From Haliclona indistincta (taxonomy: Eukaryota; Porifera; Demospongiae; Haplosclerida; Chalinidae): DNA of 64,000 bases. The position numbers were made by a program, and so were the translations under genes. Each line of letters starts with the position of its first letter. The first letter of the stretch is position 1. Of this stretch, positions 22,445 to 33,400 are shown piece after piece. The notes below the pieces were generated by a model, which made no database searches, had not been told where the DNA came from, and saw only the letters and a program-made list of their open reading frames with translations. The stretch spans positions 3,034,657 through 3,098,656 of the forward strand of contig OZ024789.1 of assembly GCA_964017065.1 (NCBI GenBank), in the 5' to 3' direction.

Positions 22445-22944
22445 ACTGCAGCAGCTGTTGTGTGTAAATGTTATACATGGTTGAGGAAATTTACTAGTTG
22501 CAATGGCTAAATCGTTTCATATTGCGTAATCAACATAACTGATAACTTTCATCCTATTACGATGGACAATTTCTCAATTTAAATGAACAAAATACAGATT
22601 GATCTTTGTGAATTGTTCTATATAAAGAAAAAAATACCCATGAAAACCTGCAGGCCTTTATGTATTAATAGCATTCTGCTCGATTCATTGTACACAGTCT
22701 ATTATGCACACACTATACATGTATATCTTAGCTGAAAGGATTTCATGTATGTTATCAGCTAACTCATTACAATAACTATCTTTGTTATTTGAATCTAAAA
22801 ACACTTGAATACACCAACTGCTGTACATACTGCATGTTTTTTGTGTTATTCGACACGCTTGAAGTGTAGGTGTGTAAATAGTTAACTTTTCACTTTTCAT
22901 AACATGCATAGTGTCAAAATCACACCACTTCACATCTGGCAGCG
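22445..22944. other. Spacer between the A/C pseudogene and D2
   Basis: Non-coding duplicate of 9614-10093. No separate feature is visible. Confidence 0.6.
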
Positions 22945-24648
22945 ATGAATCTTCCAGTGATTTCAATTGTTATTTTCTGCTCTTTTGCGCTGAAAGCGTC
23001 TTTCATTGGGACTGATTTCTTCTTCTATCACCTGGGAACAATTCACACAGTTCAAGCAGTCCTTACGGTTACTCATGCGGTAGTATATCTTCTCTACCCT
23101 CTGCTGGGATGGCTGTCAGATGTCTACTTCACCAGATACAAGGTCATCAGATTAGCCTTTATCATTATGATCTTGGCAGCATTGGACTGTGTACTGGTTA
23201 CTTTAGCAATTGTATTTGACATCAGTTTAGAATACAACGAATTAGCAATCATTGTAATACTGATACTGGTGACTCCCGGAGTTCTATCTGTCCTGTTAAG
23301 TCAGGGACTATTTGAGGCTAATGCTATTCAGTTTGGTATGGAGCAGTTGCTGGAAAGTTCATCAGATCAGCTGAGTTCGTTTGTCCACTGGTACTACTGG
23401 AGTAGCTATGGAGGACACTTCATTCTGTTCCTACTCCCAAGTGGAATAATTACATTCAATAGTAGCTTTGTAAAAGACTCATTGAAAAAATATCCAATGG
23501 ACGATTATATGATAGCTCGTCTTATATTCTGTATATTTCTGCTACAGCTAATACTAGCTGTTGTTGGACTAGTCATACTGCTATGCAACAAAGAGAGGCT
23601 CAACATTGAGAAGCCTGGTCATAATCCACTAGCGTTGATCTACAAGGTGCTGAAGTACGCATGTAAACACAAGGTTCCCGAAAATCGCAGTGCCTTCACT
23701 TACTGGGAAAATGACATCCCTCCTCGCATTGACCTCGGTAAGAGCAAGTATGGAGGACCATTCACCACTGAAGTGGTGGAGGACACCAAGTCATTTTTTC
23801 GCATACTTCTCCTTCTCTTCTCTCTACTGGGATTCCATCTATCAGGACATGGCTACTCAATCTTAAAGCAGCTTATGTTAACAGAGTGTCCAAATACTTG
23901 GTTACTTATTTTGATTGGAGACCCAATGAATCTAACAACAATTGTGATCTTCACATGTGTTCCCTTGTATCAAATGATCAATGCTCGTTATCGACAAAGA
24001 TACTTTCCTAACATATTCAAGAGAATGGGGCTGGGATTATTTTGTTGTCTACTGAAGGTGATTATTGAGACTACTTTACAAGCAACTCAGAAACATTATG
24101 CAATGAGCCGATGTAGAAATGTTTGTCCTTTGTTCAACTGCTATAGCCTGGTAACAGAAAGATATAATGGCAGGATCTTTGTTTGTGGCAATATAAACTG
24201 TACACCAGGTAACAGTATTTTCCTCATACTGCTAGTGGTTCCTCAGATATTACAAGGACTGTCGTTTCTACTGGTGTTTATGAGTGCCATTGAGTTCATC
24301 TGTGCTCAGGCTCCTCTCCGACTGAAGGGACTGCTCATTGGTCTCTGGTATGCCTCTCTGTCAGTTCACTACCTACTGGTAGAGGTTCCTGATATTTATA
24401 TACCACTAACTGATGGTACTACGTGGGAAATCATTCAAGAAGTGAAGGCATTCCTGATTGCGCTCTCCTTGATCTTCTTTGCTTATGTTTCTGGACGATA
24501 TCGTTATCGAGTAAGAGATGAGGTGGTGAATGAGCAGTATCTTATTGAAGAGATATACGAGAGAGAGATTCGAATAGCATCAGAAATGGAAGAGAACGAA
24601 TTGTTGATTAGCTCAAGTGCTTCAACACAGCAATATGTGTACCACTAA
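22945..24648 (+). CDS. POT/SLC15-like MFS transporter, subfamily D (D2), intact
   Basis: 567 aa. A near-copy of D1 at an offset of exactly 12,851 bp, with substitutions such as MNLPVIS for MNLPLIS, FVHWYYWS for FIHWYYWS, and NGRIF in place of NGSIF in the luminal loop. The last change destroys the D1 N-glycosylation site, a surface-facing difference. All POT-family motifs, the acidic dileucine ENELLI and the 12-TM layout are kept. Flanking spacers are duplicated too, so D2 arose in a block duplication rather than by retroposition. Confidence 0.82.
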   Translation: MNLPVISIVIFCSFALKASFIGTDFFFYHLGTIHTVQAVLTVTHAVVYLLYPLLGWLSDVYFTRYKVIRLAFIIMILAALDCVLVTLAIVFDISLEYNELAIIVILILVTPGVLSVLLSQGLFEANAIQFGMEQLLESSSDQLSSFVHWYYWSSYGGHFILFLLPSGIITFNSSFVKDSLKKYPMDDYMIARLIFCIFLLQLILAVVGLVILLCNKERLNIEKPGHNPLALIYKVLKYACKHKVPENRSAFTYWENDIPPRIDLGKSKYGGPFTTEVVEDTKSFFRILLLLFSLLGFHLSGHGYSILKQLMLTECPNTWLLILIGDPMNLTTIVIFTCVPLYQMINARYRQRYFPNIFKRMGLGLFCCLLKVIIETTLQATQKHYAMSRCRNVCPLFNCYSLVTERYNGRIFVCGNINCTPGNSIFLILLVVPQILQGLSFLLVFMSAIEFICAQAPLRLKGLLIGLWYASLSVHYLLVEVPDIYIPLTDGTTWEIIQEVKAFLIALSLIFFAYVSGRYRYRVRDEVVNEQYLIEEIYEREIRIASEMEENELLISSSASTQQYVYH

Positions 24649-24970
24649 ACTAGAATATTATTGCAGCTTTAGTTTAAGAAAAAAATTTAGTAAAATTGAA
24701 TGTTTTCACCAAACATGGTAACATTCAACAATGCAGGTGGATCCCGTGGATATCATGCGAGGCATATCATTAAGTAGGTACAGTCATTATGACGCTATAG
24801 AAGTGCATGCGTTTTACTTCCATGTTTGTTTTTCTGTCTGTATAATTATATAAGTTATCCATAAAATGTTTACATAGCTAACTTACTGTTATCAATATTT
24901 GCCTCGATGCAAATGCAAACTTTCTACAAGAATTGCTCAACATTTCGCTCTGTGAGTAACTAGCTGCAGT
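24649..24970. other. Spacer between D2 and E2
   Basis: Non-coding duplicate of 11798-12119. The segment TTTTTCTGTCTGTATAATTA (about 24829-24848) is the unfilled equivalent of the RC-A3 insertion site at 32-33 kb. Confidence 0.6.
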
Positions 24971-26713
24971 ATGAATCTCTCAGCAGCCTCAATTGTGGTC
25001 ATGTGCTCCTTATTCATACGTACTACCATCTTTGGAACCGACATCTTTTTCTTCCACATGAAAAGTCTCCTTCAAATCTCTCGATTATGCTTTGCAGGAG
25101 CACAAGCAACTGCTTATCTTCTCTATCCTCTGCTGGGATGGCTGTCAGATGTCTACTTCACCAGATATAAAGTCATAAGATTATTGTTTATTGTTGTATG
25201 CATAGTGGAGGTTCTCATTGTTTCTGCAGCCATTGCAGTCTTAGTTGACAGTAATATAGTTTTCGAGAAAGTGCCAACAATTATACTTCTTTTGATGGCT
25301 GTTCCTTTGATTATCTTAATGCTTATCAGTCTGGGATTGTTTGAGGCTAATGAAATACAGTTTGGTATGGATCAACTACTGGAGAGCTCATCAGATCAAC
25401 TGAGTTCATTCATCAACTGGTACTACTGGAGTAGCCATATAGGACATTTTATTCTGTTTTTAATTACAATAACAATGGTTGGTATTCACAGCAGTTGCTT
25501 GATACCAGCAAGTAATTATATCCAACCTGTGAATGACTATATACAAGGTCACCTGATGTTCTGTGCAGTGCCATTGCATCTAGTTCTAGGTATTGCTGGA
25601 CTAGTTCTGCTCATATATACGTTACAAGAAAAGACTTAACATTGAGAAACCTGGTCATAATCCACTCAAGCTGATCTGCAAGGTGCTGAAGTACGCATGG
25701 AAACACAAGTTTCCTGAAAATTGCAGTGCCTTCACCTACTGGGAAAATGACATTCCTCCTCGCATTGACCTTGGTAAGAACAAGTATGGAGGACCATTCA
25801 CCACTGAGGAGGTGGAGGACACCAAGTCATTCTTTCGTATTCTCCTCCTTCTCTTCTCTCTACTGGGATTTCACTTCTCAGGACATGGCTACTCAACTGT
25901 ACAACATTTAATGACGAACGAGTGCCCTAATACTTGGTTGCTATAATGATTGGAGACCCAATGAATCTTACAACAATTGTAATCTTGACAGGCATTCCCT
26001 TGTATCAACTGAGTAATGAACGTTTTCGTCAGAGATATATTCCTAATATATTCAAGAGAATGGGGCTGGGACTACTCTGCTGTCTACTGAAGGTGATTAT
26101 TGAGATAACTCTGAAGGTAACTCAAGAGCTTTATTCTAGTCAACAGTGTGGTAATGATTTCGCTCCACTAGTTAACTGTTACCGTATGATTTCAAAGGTA
26201 AACTATAATGAAACTTGTGTCAATGCCTTCAGCATTGATCACTGTACGTCAGGTAACAGTATTTTCCTCATACTGCTAGTGATTCCTCAGATACTACAAG
26301 GACTGTCGTTTCTACTGGTGTTTATGAGTGCCATTGAGTTCATCTGTGCTCAGGCTCCTCTCCGACTGAAGGGACTACTCATTGGTCTCTGGTATGCCTC
26401 TCTGTCAGTTCACTACCTACTGGTAGAGGTTCCTGATATTTATATACCACTAACTGATGATACTACGTGGGAAGTATTCGAGGAAGTAAAGGCATTCTTG
26501 ATTGCTCTCTCCTTGATCTTCTTTGCTTATGTTTCTGGACGATATCGTTATCGAGTAAGAGATGAGGTGGTGAACTGGCAGTATCTTATTGAAGATATAT
26601 ATGAAAGGGAGTTTATAGCTGCAGCAGATATGCAAGAGGATGAAGATTCAGAAGACGACAATGAAAATGAAATGTTGATTACTTCAAGTGCACCCGCTCA
26701 GAAGAGTCAATGA
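24971..26713 (+). pseudogene. POT/SLC15-like transporter, subfamily E (E2), two frameshifts
   Basis: Open from ATG 24971 to about 25639. Four extra nucleotides (ATAT, apparently a local duplication) after TM6 at about 25615 shift the frame. A second lesion, a 1-nt loss near 25942 (TTGCTATAATG against TTGCTTATAATG in E1), follows TM8. The last part from 25943 to 26713 is open and keeps the E loop, TM10-12 and the tail ENEMLI. It has SGNS instead of the otherwise invariant PGNS after the last loop cysteine. It preserves the empty sites of RC-A2 and RC-B. Probably non-functional. Confidence 0.78.
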
Positions 26714-27871
26714 ACATAAAGGCATTAATATCAAATCAAATTGCATTATTAATTAATTTATGATTAGTTCTCAGCATCCATCCACAGTTTACAGTGGAGT
26801 CTTGCATGAATATCATGGTTTTAACTATCATTGTTTCAAAGGACTAATCAATTCATCACTGCACTTGATCAGTAAAATATAAATTTTTGTGAATTTTCAC
26901 TAGCTACTTTTCAAACAAGGGTTGCGTTGCTTATGAATATTACACCGTTTGAAACCCTAGGCCCCTGCATCCTTTACTGCCTAGTAAAGAGTGCTTTATG
27001 TGATTGAAAAGTGCAAAAACATGCCTATACACAAGATGTATAAATATAAAACCTATAAGCAAGAAAGCATAAGCCAAGTTTAGACGATGCCTCCAATCTG
27101 GATTGAATCCGGATCAAACTGCATCCAAACGCGGGGCTAACCAGATTCAATCCAGATTGCTCAATCCACATCTAGAGGTAGTTCTGCTGCTTGCATGCTT
27201 TAATTCTGCTGCTTGCTTGCTTCTATACAGAGTTCTGCTGCTTCCATGCTACCATGGTTCTGCTGCTTGCATGGTTCCATAGTCCTGCTGCTTGCATGCT
27301 TCCATGATACTGTTTTGATGCTTCCATGGATCTACTGCATGCATACGTGCTGTCATATACATCTGCTAATTGCATGTTAGTATACACGCTACTGCACCGA
27401 GGCATCTGCACTTTAGTGCTATTATTTTGACATTTTTCCTTTTGGGAAGTCTTAAATTTAGGCTTAAACCTGATTAAATTTTATGTTTGGTCCAATGACC
27501 ACAAACATTATCCAATGTCAGATAAAGCCAGGCCAAGTACTATGGACATTGACCTTTGACTGCGCTAATGCTGAAAATACAGATACATATACTGCATGCA
27601 CATCTGATCTGAATTCTGGACAACTGCTCTAGACTTGATTATTGCTGAAAGAAGAACAACAGAGAAACTCATTTACTGAGGAATGTTCATGGACAAACAA
27701 TCATATTTATCTAGCACAATTATGCACACATTCATGTTTATATTCAACAGCCATGTCATCTTATTTAATCATCATTACTTTGCATGACGAAAGATTTAGC
27801 AGTTTAAGCAGTACACTAGTCACAGATGTCGGTATCAACATGTCAAATAGATGAATGATTCTATAGTAACG
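26714..27871. other. Spacer between E2 and F2
   Basis: Non-coding. It is collinear with 17.0-18.1 kb at both ends. It holds a degenerate tandem repeat at 27182-27330, units close to TTCTGCTGCTTGCATGCT, that is absent from the E1-F1 spacer. Confidence 0.6.
27182..27330. repeat. Degenerate tandem repeat (TTCTGCTGCTTGCATG units)
   Basis: About six imperfect units of 20-25 bp, each containing CTGCTGCTT followed by GCATG or CCATG. A local minisatellite. Confidence 0.7.
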
Positions 27872-29605
27872 ATGAACCTTGCTGCGGCCTATATAGTTGT
27901 TTTTTGTTCGTTTGCGATAAAATTCTCTGTAGTTGGAAATGATAACATCTTTTATCACATCGAAACACTTCAACCCATAACAAGGTTAATCCTTGTAGGA
28001 ATCCATGCCACAGCTTATCTACTCTATCCTCTGCTGGGATGGCTATCGGATGTCAAGTTCACAAGGTACAAGGTCATTAGACTGGCTTTCATCATGATGA
28101 TCTTGGCAGCATTGGAATGTTTTCTAATTATGCTGACAATTTTAATAGATATGAGCATAGTTCATGATAAAATAAAATCTATCATAGTAATAGCAATGGC
28201 AACTCCAGGAGTTCTATTAATCCTGATAAGTCTGGGATTGTTCGAGGCTAATGCTATTCAGTTTGGTATGGATCAGCTGTTGGAAAACTCGTCGGATCAG
28301 CTGAGTTCTTTTATTCACTGGTACTACTGGAGCAATAACTTAGGGCGTTTCATACTGTTCTTAATGGAAATGGGAATAATTGCTATCAACAGCAGCTACA
28401 CAGGTGACATAAACACTAAACCATATCCAATTGGTGACTACGCCTTGCAACGTTGTCTTGTTTGTATAACACTGCTACAACTAATACTAGCTGTTGCTGG
28501 ACTGATCATGATAATAAGATACAAGAAGAAACTCACTATTGAGAAACCTGGTCATAATCCACTCAAGCTGATCTACAAGGTGCTGAAGTATGCATGGAAA
28601 CACAAGTTTCCTGAAAACCGCAGTGCCTTCACTTACTGGGAAAATGACATTCCTCCTCGCATTGACCTTGGTAAGGACAAGTACGGAGGACCATTCACCA
28701 CTGAGGAGGTGGAGGACACCAAGTCATTCTTTCGTATTCTCCTCCTTTTATTCTCTCTAATGGGATTCCATCTATCAGGACACGGCTACTCAACTGCACG
28801 ACAGCTATTGATGAATGAGTGTCCTAATACTTGGTTGTATACTTTAACAGGAGACCCGATGAACCTCACTACGATTGTAATCTTCACAGGTATTCCCTTG
28901 TATCAACTGATCAATGCTCATTATCGTCAGAAATACGTTCCCAACATATTCAAGAGAATGGGGCTGGGACTACTCTGCTGTCTACTGAAGGTGATTATTG
29001 AACTAGTTTTGCAGTTAACACAAAATCTCTATGCAACTGAACAGTGCAGCAATTATTGTCCGTTTGTCGACTGCTACAACTTAATCACGAAAGCAAATAA
29101 ATTTGACTACTATGGCTGTGGCGGCAAATTAAACTGTACACCTGGCAACAGTATTTTCTTGATACTGCTAGTGGTTCCTCAGATACTACAAGGACTGTCG
29201 TTTCTACTGGTGTTTATGAGTGCCATTGAGTTCATCTGTGCTCAGGCTCCTCTCCGACTGAAGGGACTGCTCATTGGTCTCTGGTATGCCTCTCTGTCAG
29301 TTCACTACCTACTGGTAGAGGTTCCTGATATTTATATACCACTAACTGATGGTACTACGTGGGAAATATTCGAGGAAGTAAAGGCATTCCTGATTGCTCT
29401 CTCCTTGATCTTCTTTGCTTATGTTTCTGGACGATATCGTTATCGAGTAAGAGATGAGGTGGTGAACTGGCAGTATCTTATTGAAGAAATATACGAGCGA
29501 GAGTTTCTAATTGCAGCAGAAATAGAAGATGACGATGACGATGATAGTGAATCATTCATTCGCTCAAATGCATCAACACATGCACTTGCAAAATATGCAT
29601 CATAA
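27872..29605 (+). CDS. POT/SLC15-like MFS transporter, subfamily F (F2), intact
   Basis: 577 aa from ATG 27872, which aligns with the starts of F1 and G. An in-frame ATG at 27851 would add seven residues but is not open in F1. TM1 is MNLAAAYIVVFCSFAIKFS. Motif A reads GWLSDVKFTRYKVIR. The luminal loop has five cysteines (CSNYCPFVDC, then GCGGKLNC) and no NxS/T site. The tail differs from most paralogs: DDDDDDSESFI replaces SELLI, so the acidic dileucine is lost, and the last residues (STHALAKYAS) read into former 3' UTR. The segment FEEVKAF...NWQYL matches E1/E2 rather than F1, a sign of conversion from an E copy. Confidence 0.8.
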   Translation: MNLAAAYIVVFCSFAIKFSVVGNDNIFYHIETLQPITRLILVGIHATAYLLYPLLGWLSDVKFTRYKVIRLAFIMMILAALECFLIMLTILIDMSIVHDKIKSIIVIAMATPGVLLILISLGLFEANAIQFGMDQLLENSSDQLSSFIHWYYWSNNLGRFILFLMEMGIIAINSSYTGDINTKPYPIGDYALQRCLVCITLLQLILAVAGLIMIIRYKKKLTIEKPGHNPLKLIYKVLKYAWKHKFPENRSAFTYWENDIPPRIDLGKDKYGGPFTTEEVEDTKSFFRILLLLFSLMGFHLSGHGYSTARQLLMNECPNTWLYTLTGDPMNLTTIVIFTGIPLYQLINAHYRQKYVPNIFKRMGLGLLCCLLKVIIELVLQLTQNLYATEQCSNYCPFVDCYNLITKANKFDYYGCGGKLNCTPGNSIFLILLVVPQILQGLSFLLVFMSAIEFICAQAPLRLKGLLIGLWYASLSVHYLLVEVPDIYIPLTDGTTWEIFEEVKAFLIALSLIFFAYVSGRYRYRVRDEVVNWQYLIEEIYEREFLIAAEIEDDDDDDSESFIRSNASTHALAKYAS

Positions 29606-30459
29606 TGCATGCGACTTAGAAGTAACTTGTGAATTGAATCATTTATAGTTATAATTTAGCAATTTTACAAAATCTTAGAATTGGCGAGTATATTAATTTT
29701 AGCGTTTCCTGAAAATTTATAAACTATGCAATAAAATGTTGAGTGTACTATTTTTAGCAAATAAATTATGACTAAAATCATTACCCGCTAATAATAGTAA
29801 CAGTAAGGTAATTTACTTTATTGTAGGTTAATCGAATAATTTTATGAGTCTTAAGCACTCTTCGTCTCTCTTGTTGCATGTATATAATTCTAGCATATCC
29901 CATTGTGTTTTTGCAAGGCTTTTGCAATCACATGCGACACAGGTTATCAAAACATTGATTCAATGTGAAATATTAAACATAAAGCATTTTTGTCACAATA
30001 ATTATAATGAAGAAACTGAAAAGGAACAATAAAAAACTTTATAAACTGTAAACATAGAAAATCGTGTGCGGATGTTACAAACCGTACCACAGCGTACAAG
30101 TAACTTAAAAACCTTATCAATGCAGCAATATTTTTGATTTCACTGCTTTCTACATGTAACTGCATCTAGTGTCAATTTATCATCAGTCAGTTTATTTTTT
30201 ATTCTGTTTTAGCTATAGTTATGACATTGCGGTTATGTTTTAGAGTACAAAGTGTATACCATTTTATGTAGAATTGTACATACACTATTCAAATGTTTTG
30301 AAAGCCACTGCTACTGAATAACTGCCAAATTGTTCCATCAAAGTCATGTTATGTACATACTTATAACTAATCATGCATAACTCAAACTATTTCCTATACG
30401 AAAGTATAGCTGTTGAGTGACTCTACACATCATTGAATGACCAAGACAACTACTGCAGT
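29606..30459. other. Spacer between F2 and A3
   Basis: Non-coding A-type upstream region with an eroded MITE (about 29665-29806) and the about 180-bp segment at 29972-30153 shared with the F1-A/C spacer. Confidence 0.6.
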
Positions 30460-30790
30460 ATGAAACTTCAAGCAACTCATATTGTTATTGTTCTATGTGC
30501 ATTTTTGATAAGAACATCTCTTATTGGAACAGACAACTATAATTATTTATCATACAGGAGATCGTCTTCAAATCACTCTGTTGCTTCTGGCACAGACTGG
30601 CAGTATCTCAAGCCATAGCTTATCTTCTCTATCCTCTGCTGGGATGGCTGTCAGATGTCTACTTCACCAGATACAAAGTAATCAGATTCACTTTTATTGC
30701 AATGACCATTGGAGAAACAATGGTTGCTTTGGTAGCTCTATCAATTTTGATGGATGACAAGCTAGTTCACAAAAAGTATCAACAACCAGT
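30460..30790 (+). pseudogene. Truncated POT-like transporter, subfamily A (A3 remnant)
   Basis: ATG at 30460 and the A-type start MKLQATHIVIVLCAFLIRTS are present, then a small insertion after NYNY and about ten extra nucleotides near 30590 break the frame before AVSQAIAYLL. Homology continues in another frame through GWLSDVYFTRYK and into TM3, then stops abruptly near 30790. TM4-12 are absent. The sequence that follows (repeat R, minisatellite, RC-A3) is unrelated, so this copy was cut by a rearrangement. Confidence 0.8.
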
Positions 30791-30983
30791 TCAACAATGA
30801 AGCACCAAAGCGGTGCTGATGCCTCGGTGCAGTCATAAAACTAAAAGTTACAAAAACATACACAAACAGAACTATCTACTATTCCATAAACACTGTACAC
30901 TATCCACCATTCTACAAACACAACAACAGCTGCAGATGCATGTATACATGATTTCTGTACAGCAATCAATACGAAGTTCACAA

Positions 30984-31583
30984 ATTAACCCTTTAAGGCC
31001 TATAGCGGATTTAGGCGCCATAATTGACTCCACCTACTCTAGACGTCATAAAAAGTGCTCTAGAAAGGTCAAAACAAGTTTAATTGCAAAAGATGACTTT
31101 ACCTGAAAAAACCCACTGTTTTTCGGTACGCCCTCCCCACTAAAACGCACAGTACGGGGGAATTTTAAAGGAGGGTGTCCCCCCGTTAACCCGGGGCTTG
31201 AAGGGGCAGAGCTCCTCGCCACTTTTGGCATTTTTAAGGCTTCAGGATGCCCGGAAATGCATACTTGGGCATAGAATATGGTCTAAACTATGCTGTTTGC
31301 TCACCTGGACACCACCAGGTTTTTGTATCAGTCACCAGGGCTAAACAAAGACCAAAATTGGCTGGAAAATGACGAGGTCGCAGTACTTAAGCGGCTTCAG
31401 TTCCGAAGTGGGAGTGGCCAACTCAGAGTTTAGTACATGGTCGTAAACTTTGACATACCAGGAAAAACAGTGCTAGTTTGGACCAGGTAGCGTACTGCAT
31501 GTTGTAGAAAATGCAAGACAAACTGTCAGTTTAGAGCAAGTCGAATTTTTGTCAAAGTAATTCAGGCACTAAAGAGTTTAAGT
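30984..31583 (-). repeat. Dispersed repeat R, copy 2 (inverted)
   Basis: Reverse-oriented, diverged relative of 6706-7234. It shares ATGACGAGGTCGCAG-type sequence, the TTTTTGTATCAGTCACCAGG stretch and the GC-rich core, and has about 70 bp extra around 31270-31320. It starts at TTAACCCTTTAAGG. Confidence 0.6.
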
Positions 31584-31762
31584 TTATCATGCTTAATTTT
31601 GCACCTCATTTGAGAGACATTAAATCTGACATGGTATTCAATAATGGCAAGGATTATTTTACATAATTATACTAGTGAAATGTAAGGAGTAGAGAAAAGA
31701 AAATAATAATGCTAGCAATAATTAGTTAATCATAGGAGTCATCCAGCTTTAACTTGAAAAGC

Positions 31763-31951
31763 TGCCATTGTGTAGCCATTGTGTAGCCATTATGTAGCCA
31801 TTATGTAGCCATTGTGTAGCCATTGTGTAGCCATTATGTAGCTATTATGTAGCCATTGTGTAGCCATTATGTAGCCATTATGTAGCCATTGTGTAGCCAT
31901 TGTGTAGCCATTATGTAGCCATTATGTAGCCATTGTGTAGCCATTATGTAG
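31763..31951. repeat. 11-bp minisatellite TGTAGCCATT(A/G)
   Basis: About 17 consecutive 11-bp units. Nearly all variation is at the last base, and the order of G and A units is G G A A G G A A G A A G G A A G A, i.e. mostly a 44-bp higher-order period. It lies upstream of E3 at a place where E1 and E2 have no such array. Confidence 0.9.
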
Positions 31952-32023
31952 GTACAGTTATTATGAAGCTATAGAAGTATGAGGTTTACTTGTAAGTTTG
32001 TTTTTCTGTCTGTGTCATCAGTA

Positions 32024-33275
32024 TTAGGGAGACACGGTAGTGTCTCCCTATGTAGGGTTGAACGAGAAAACAAGATGGCGGCTACATACAATGTATTAGC
32101 GTTCAAACGCTGATATTTCGCCTGGTGATGAATTTTATACGTCCAAAGACACTGAAATCTGCTATCTGGCGTTGCCCCATCTTACAGTAGCAAGGAGATT
32201 GCTCGAGATTGTTACTAAAGTGACGAACCTGGAAACGGTGAAAATCGAGTTTCGTCATCTTCGTTTTCTTCTTTCTTTCTTCTTTCTTCTTTCTTTCTTT
32301 CTTTCTTTCTTCCACTCGCCTAGCACCTTTACGTGAGCAGTGCCGAGATCAAAACACCCACGAACAGTCGTGAAATTCTCCTGGCATGTGCCTTTTGAAC
32401 TTAGTTTTTAGCGAAACGGCGATATAAATTCCGCGATTTCTCGATCGTGATCCATTGTCAGCTAAGTGTTAGACGCCATTAATAATTATAGTGATTGCGC
32501 AATACGCACGTGACCAAGCTGTGGTTAGCGCACGTGACCAAGCACAAGCTCGAGTATCGCCACGCCGTATAGATCACGGAGAACACATATTTGTCTGGAG
32601 TCTTCGAAGAACGGTAAGCTAGCAAGCGCAGAATCACCATTCTGCCTTGCCAGATAATGATAACCGCCGTAAACAAGTGTGGGCGGGGCTCATATGCACT
32701 GTATCCATGCATGCGTAGGCGAGCTGATATCTACAGCATAACAATTATTTAGCTACAAGTTTAAAATTGTAAATAATAAAGAAAAGCCATCAACAACAGG
32801 AAAACCAAACCAATGGTGGAAACAAAGATGGCACAGTAATTGCATGATATTGAACTGTACTTCACTGAAAAAGAAAAAAAGGACACAAACAAGAAAATTA
32901 AAAAGATTTCTATCGAAATCAAAAGGATGTAGGGTTGTGAAATCTACCACTGGTCAACAATGTAAACTAACAAGGAACAAGCATGGAATGGTAACACGAT
33001 TGACTTGCTAACAGACCATAGATCCCTACATCAGTGGCTGTACATAAGCTGTCACAAGCTGAATGCACGTCAGGTGTCAGTCAACAGCAACAAGCTAAGC
33101 TGAACTAGCTATAGTCAACTACAGCAGCCACTGATGTAGGGATCTATGGTCTGTTAGCAAGTCAATCGTGTTACCATTCCATGCTTGTTCCTTGTTAGTT
33201 TACATTGTTGACCAGTGGTAGATTTCACAACCCTACATCCTTTTGATTTCGATAGAAATCTTTTTAATTTTCTTG
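32024..33275 (-). mobile_element. Rolling-circle-like element, copy RC-A3 (inverted)
   Basis: 1,252 bp, an almost exact reverse-complement copy of RC-A1. On the minus strand it begins CAAGAAAATTAAAAAG next to flank ...ATAATTA and ends ...TCCCTAA next to TAC, again A|T. The empty counterpart is at about 24.84 kb. It lies about 125 bp upstream of the E3 start codon, so it could affect E3 expression. Foldback arms are at 32882-33035 and 33120-33275. Confidence 0.75.
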
Positions 33276-33400
33276 TAATTATATCAGTCATCCATAAATT
33301 GTGTGCCAGCATAGCTAACTTGACTGTTATCAATACTTGCTTCCATGCAAGTGTAAAATTTCTACAAGAACATTTCGCTCTGTGAGTAACTAGCTGCAGT

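Larger units (their letters stand above)
30791..33400. other. Repeat-rich spacer between A3 and E3
   Basis: No gene. In order: about 190 bp of unassigned sequence containing GATGCCTCGGTGCAG (also seen at about 27390 in inverse form), repeat R copy 2, a low-complexity AT-rich part, an 11-bp minisatellite, RC-A3, then 125 bp of E-type promoter-proximal sequence. Confidence 0.6.

Noticed and set aside
31763..31951. CRISPR-like array
   Set aside because: 11-bp units without spacers, in a eukaryotic context; a minisatellite.
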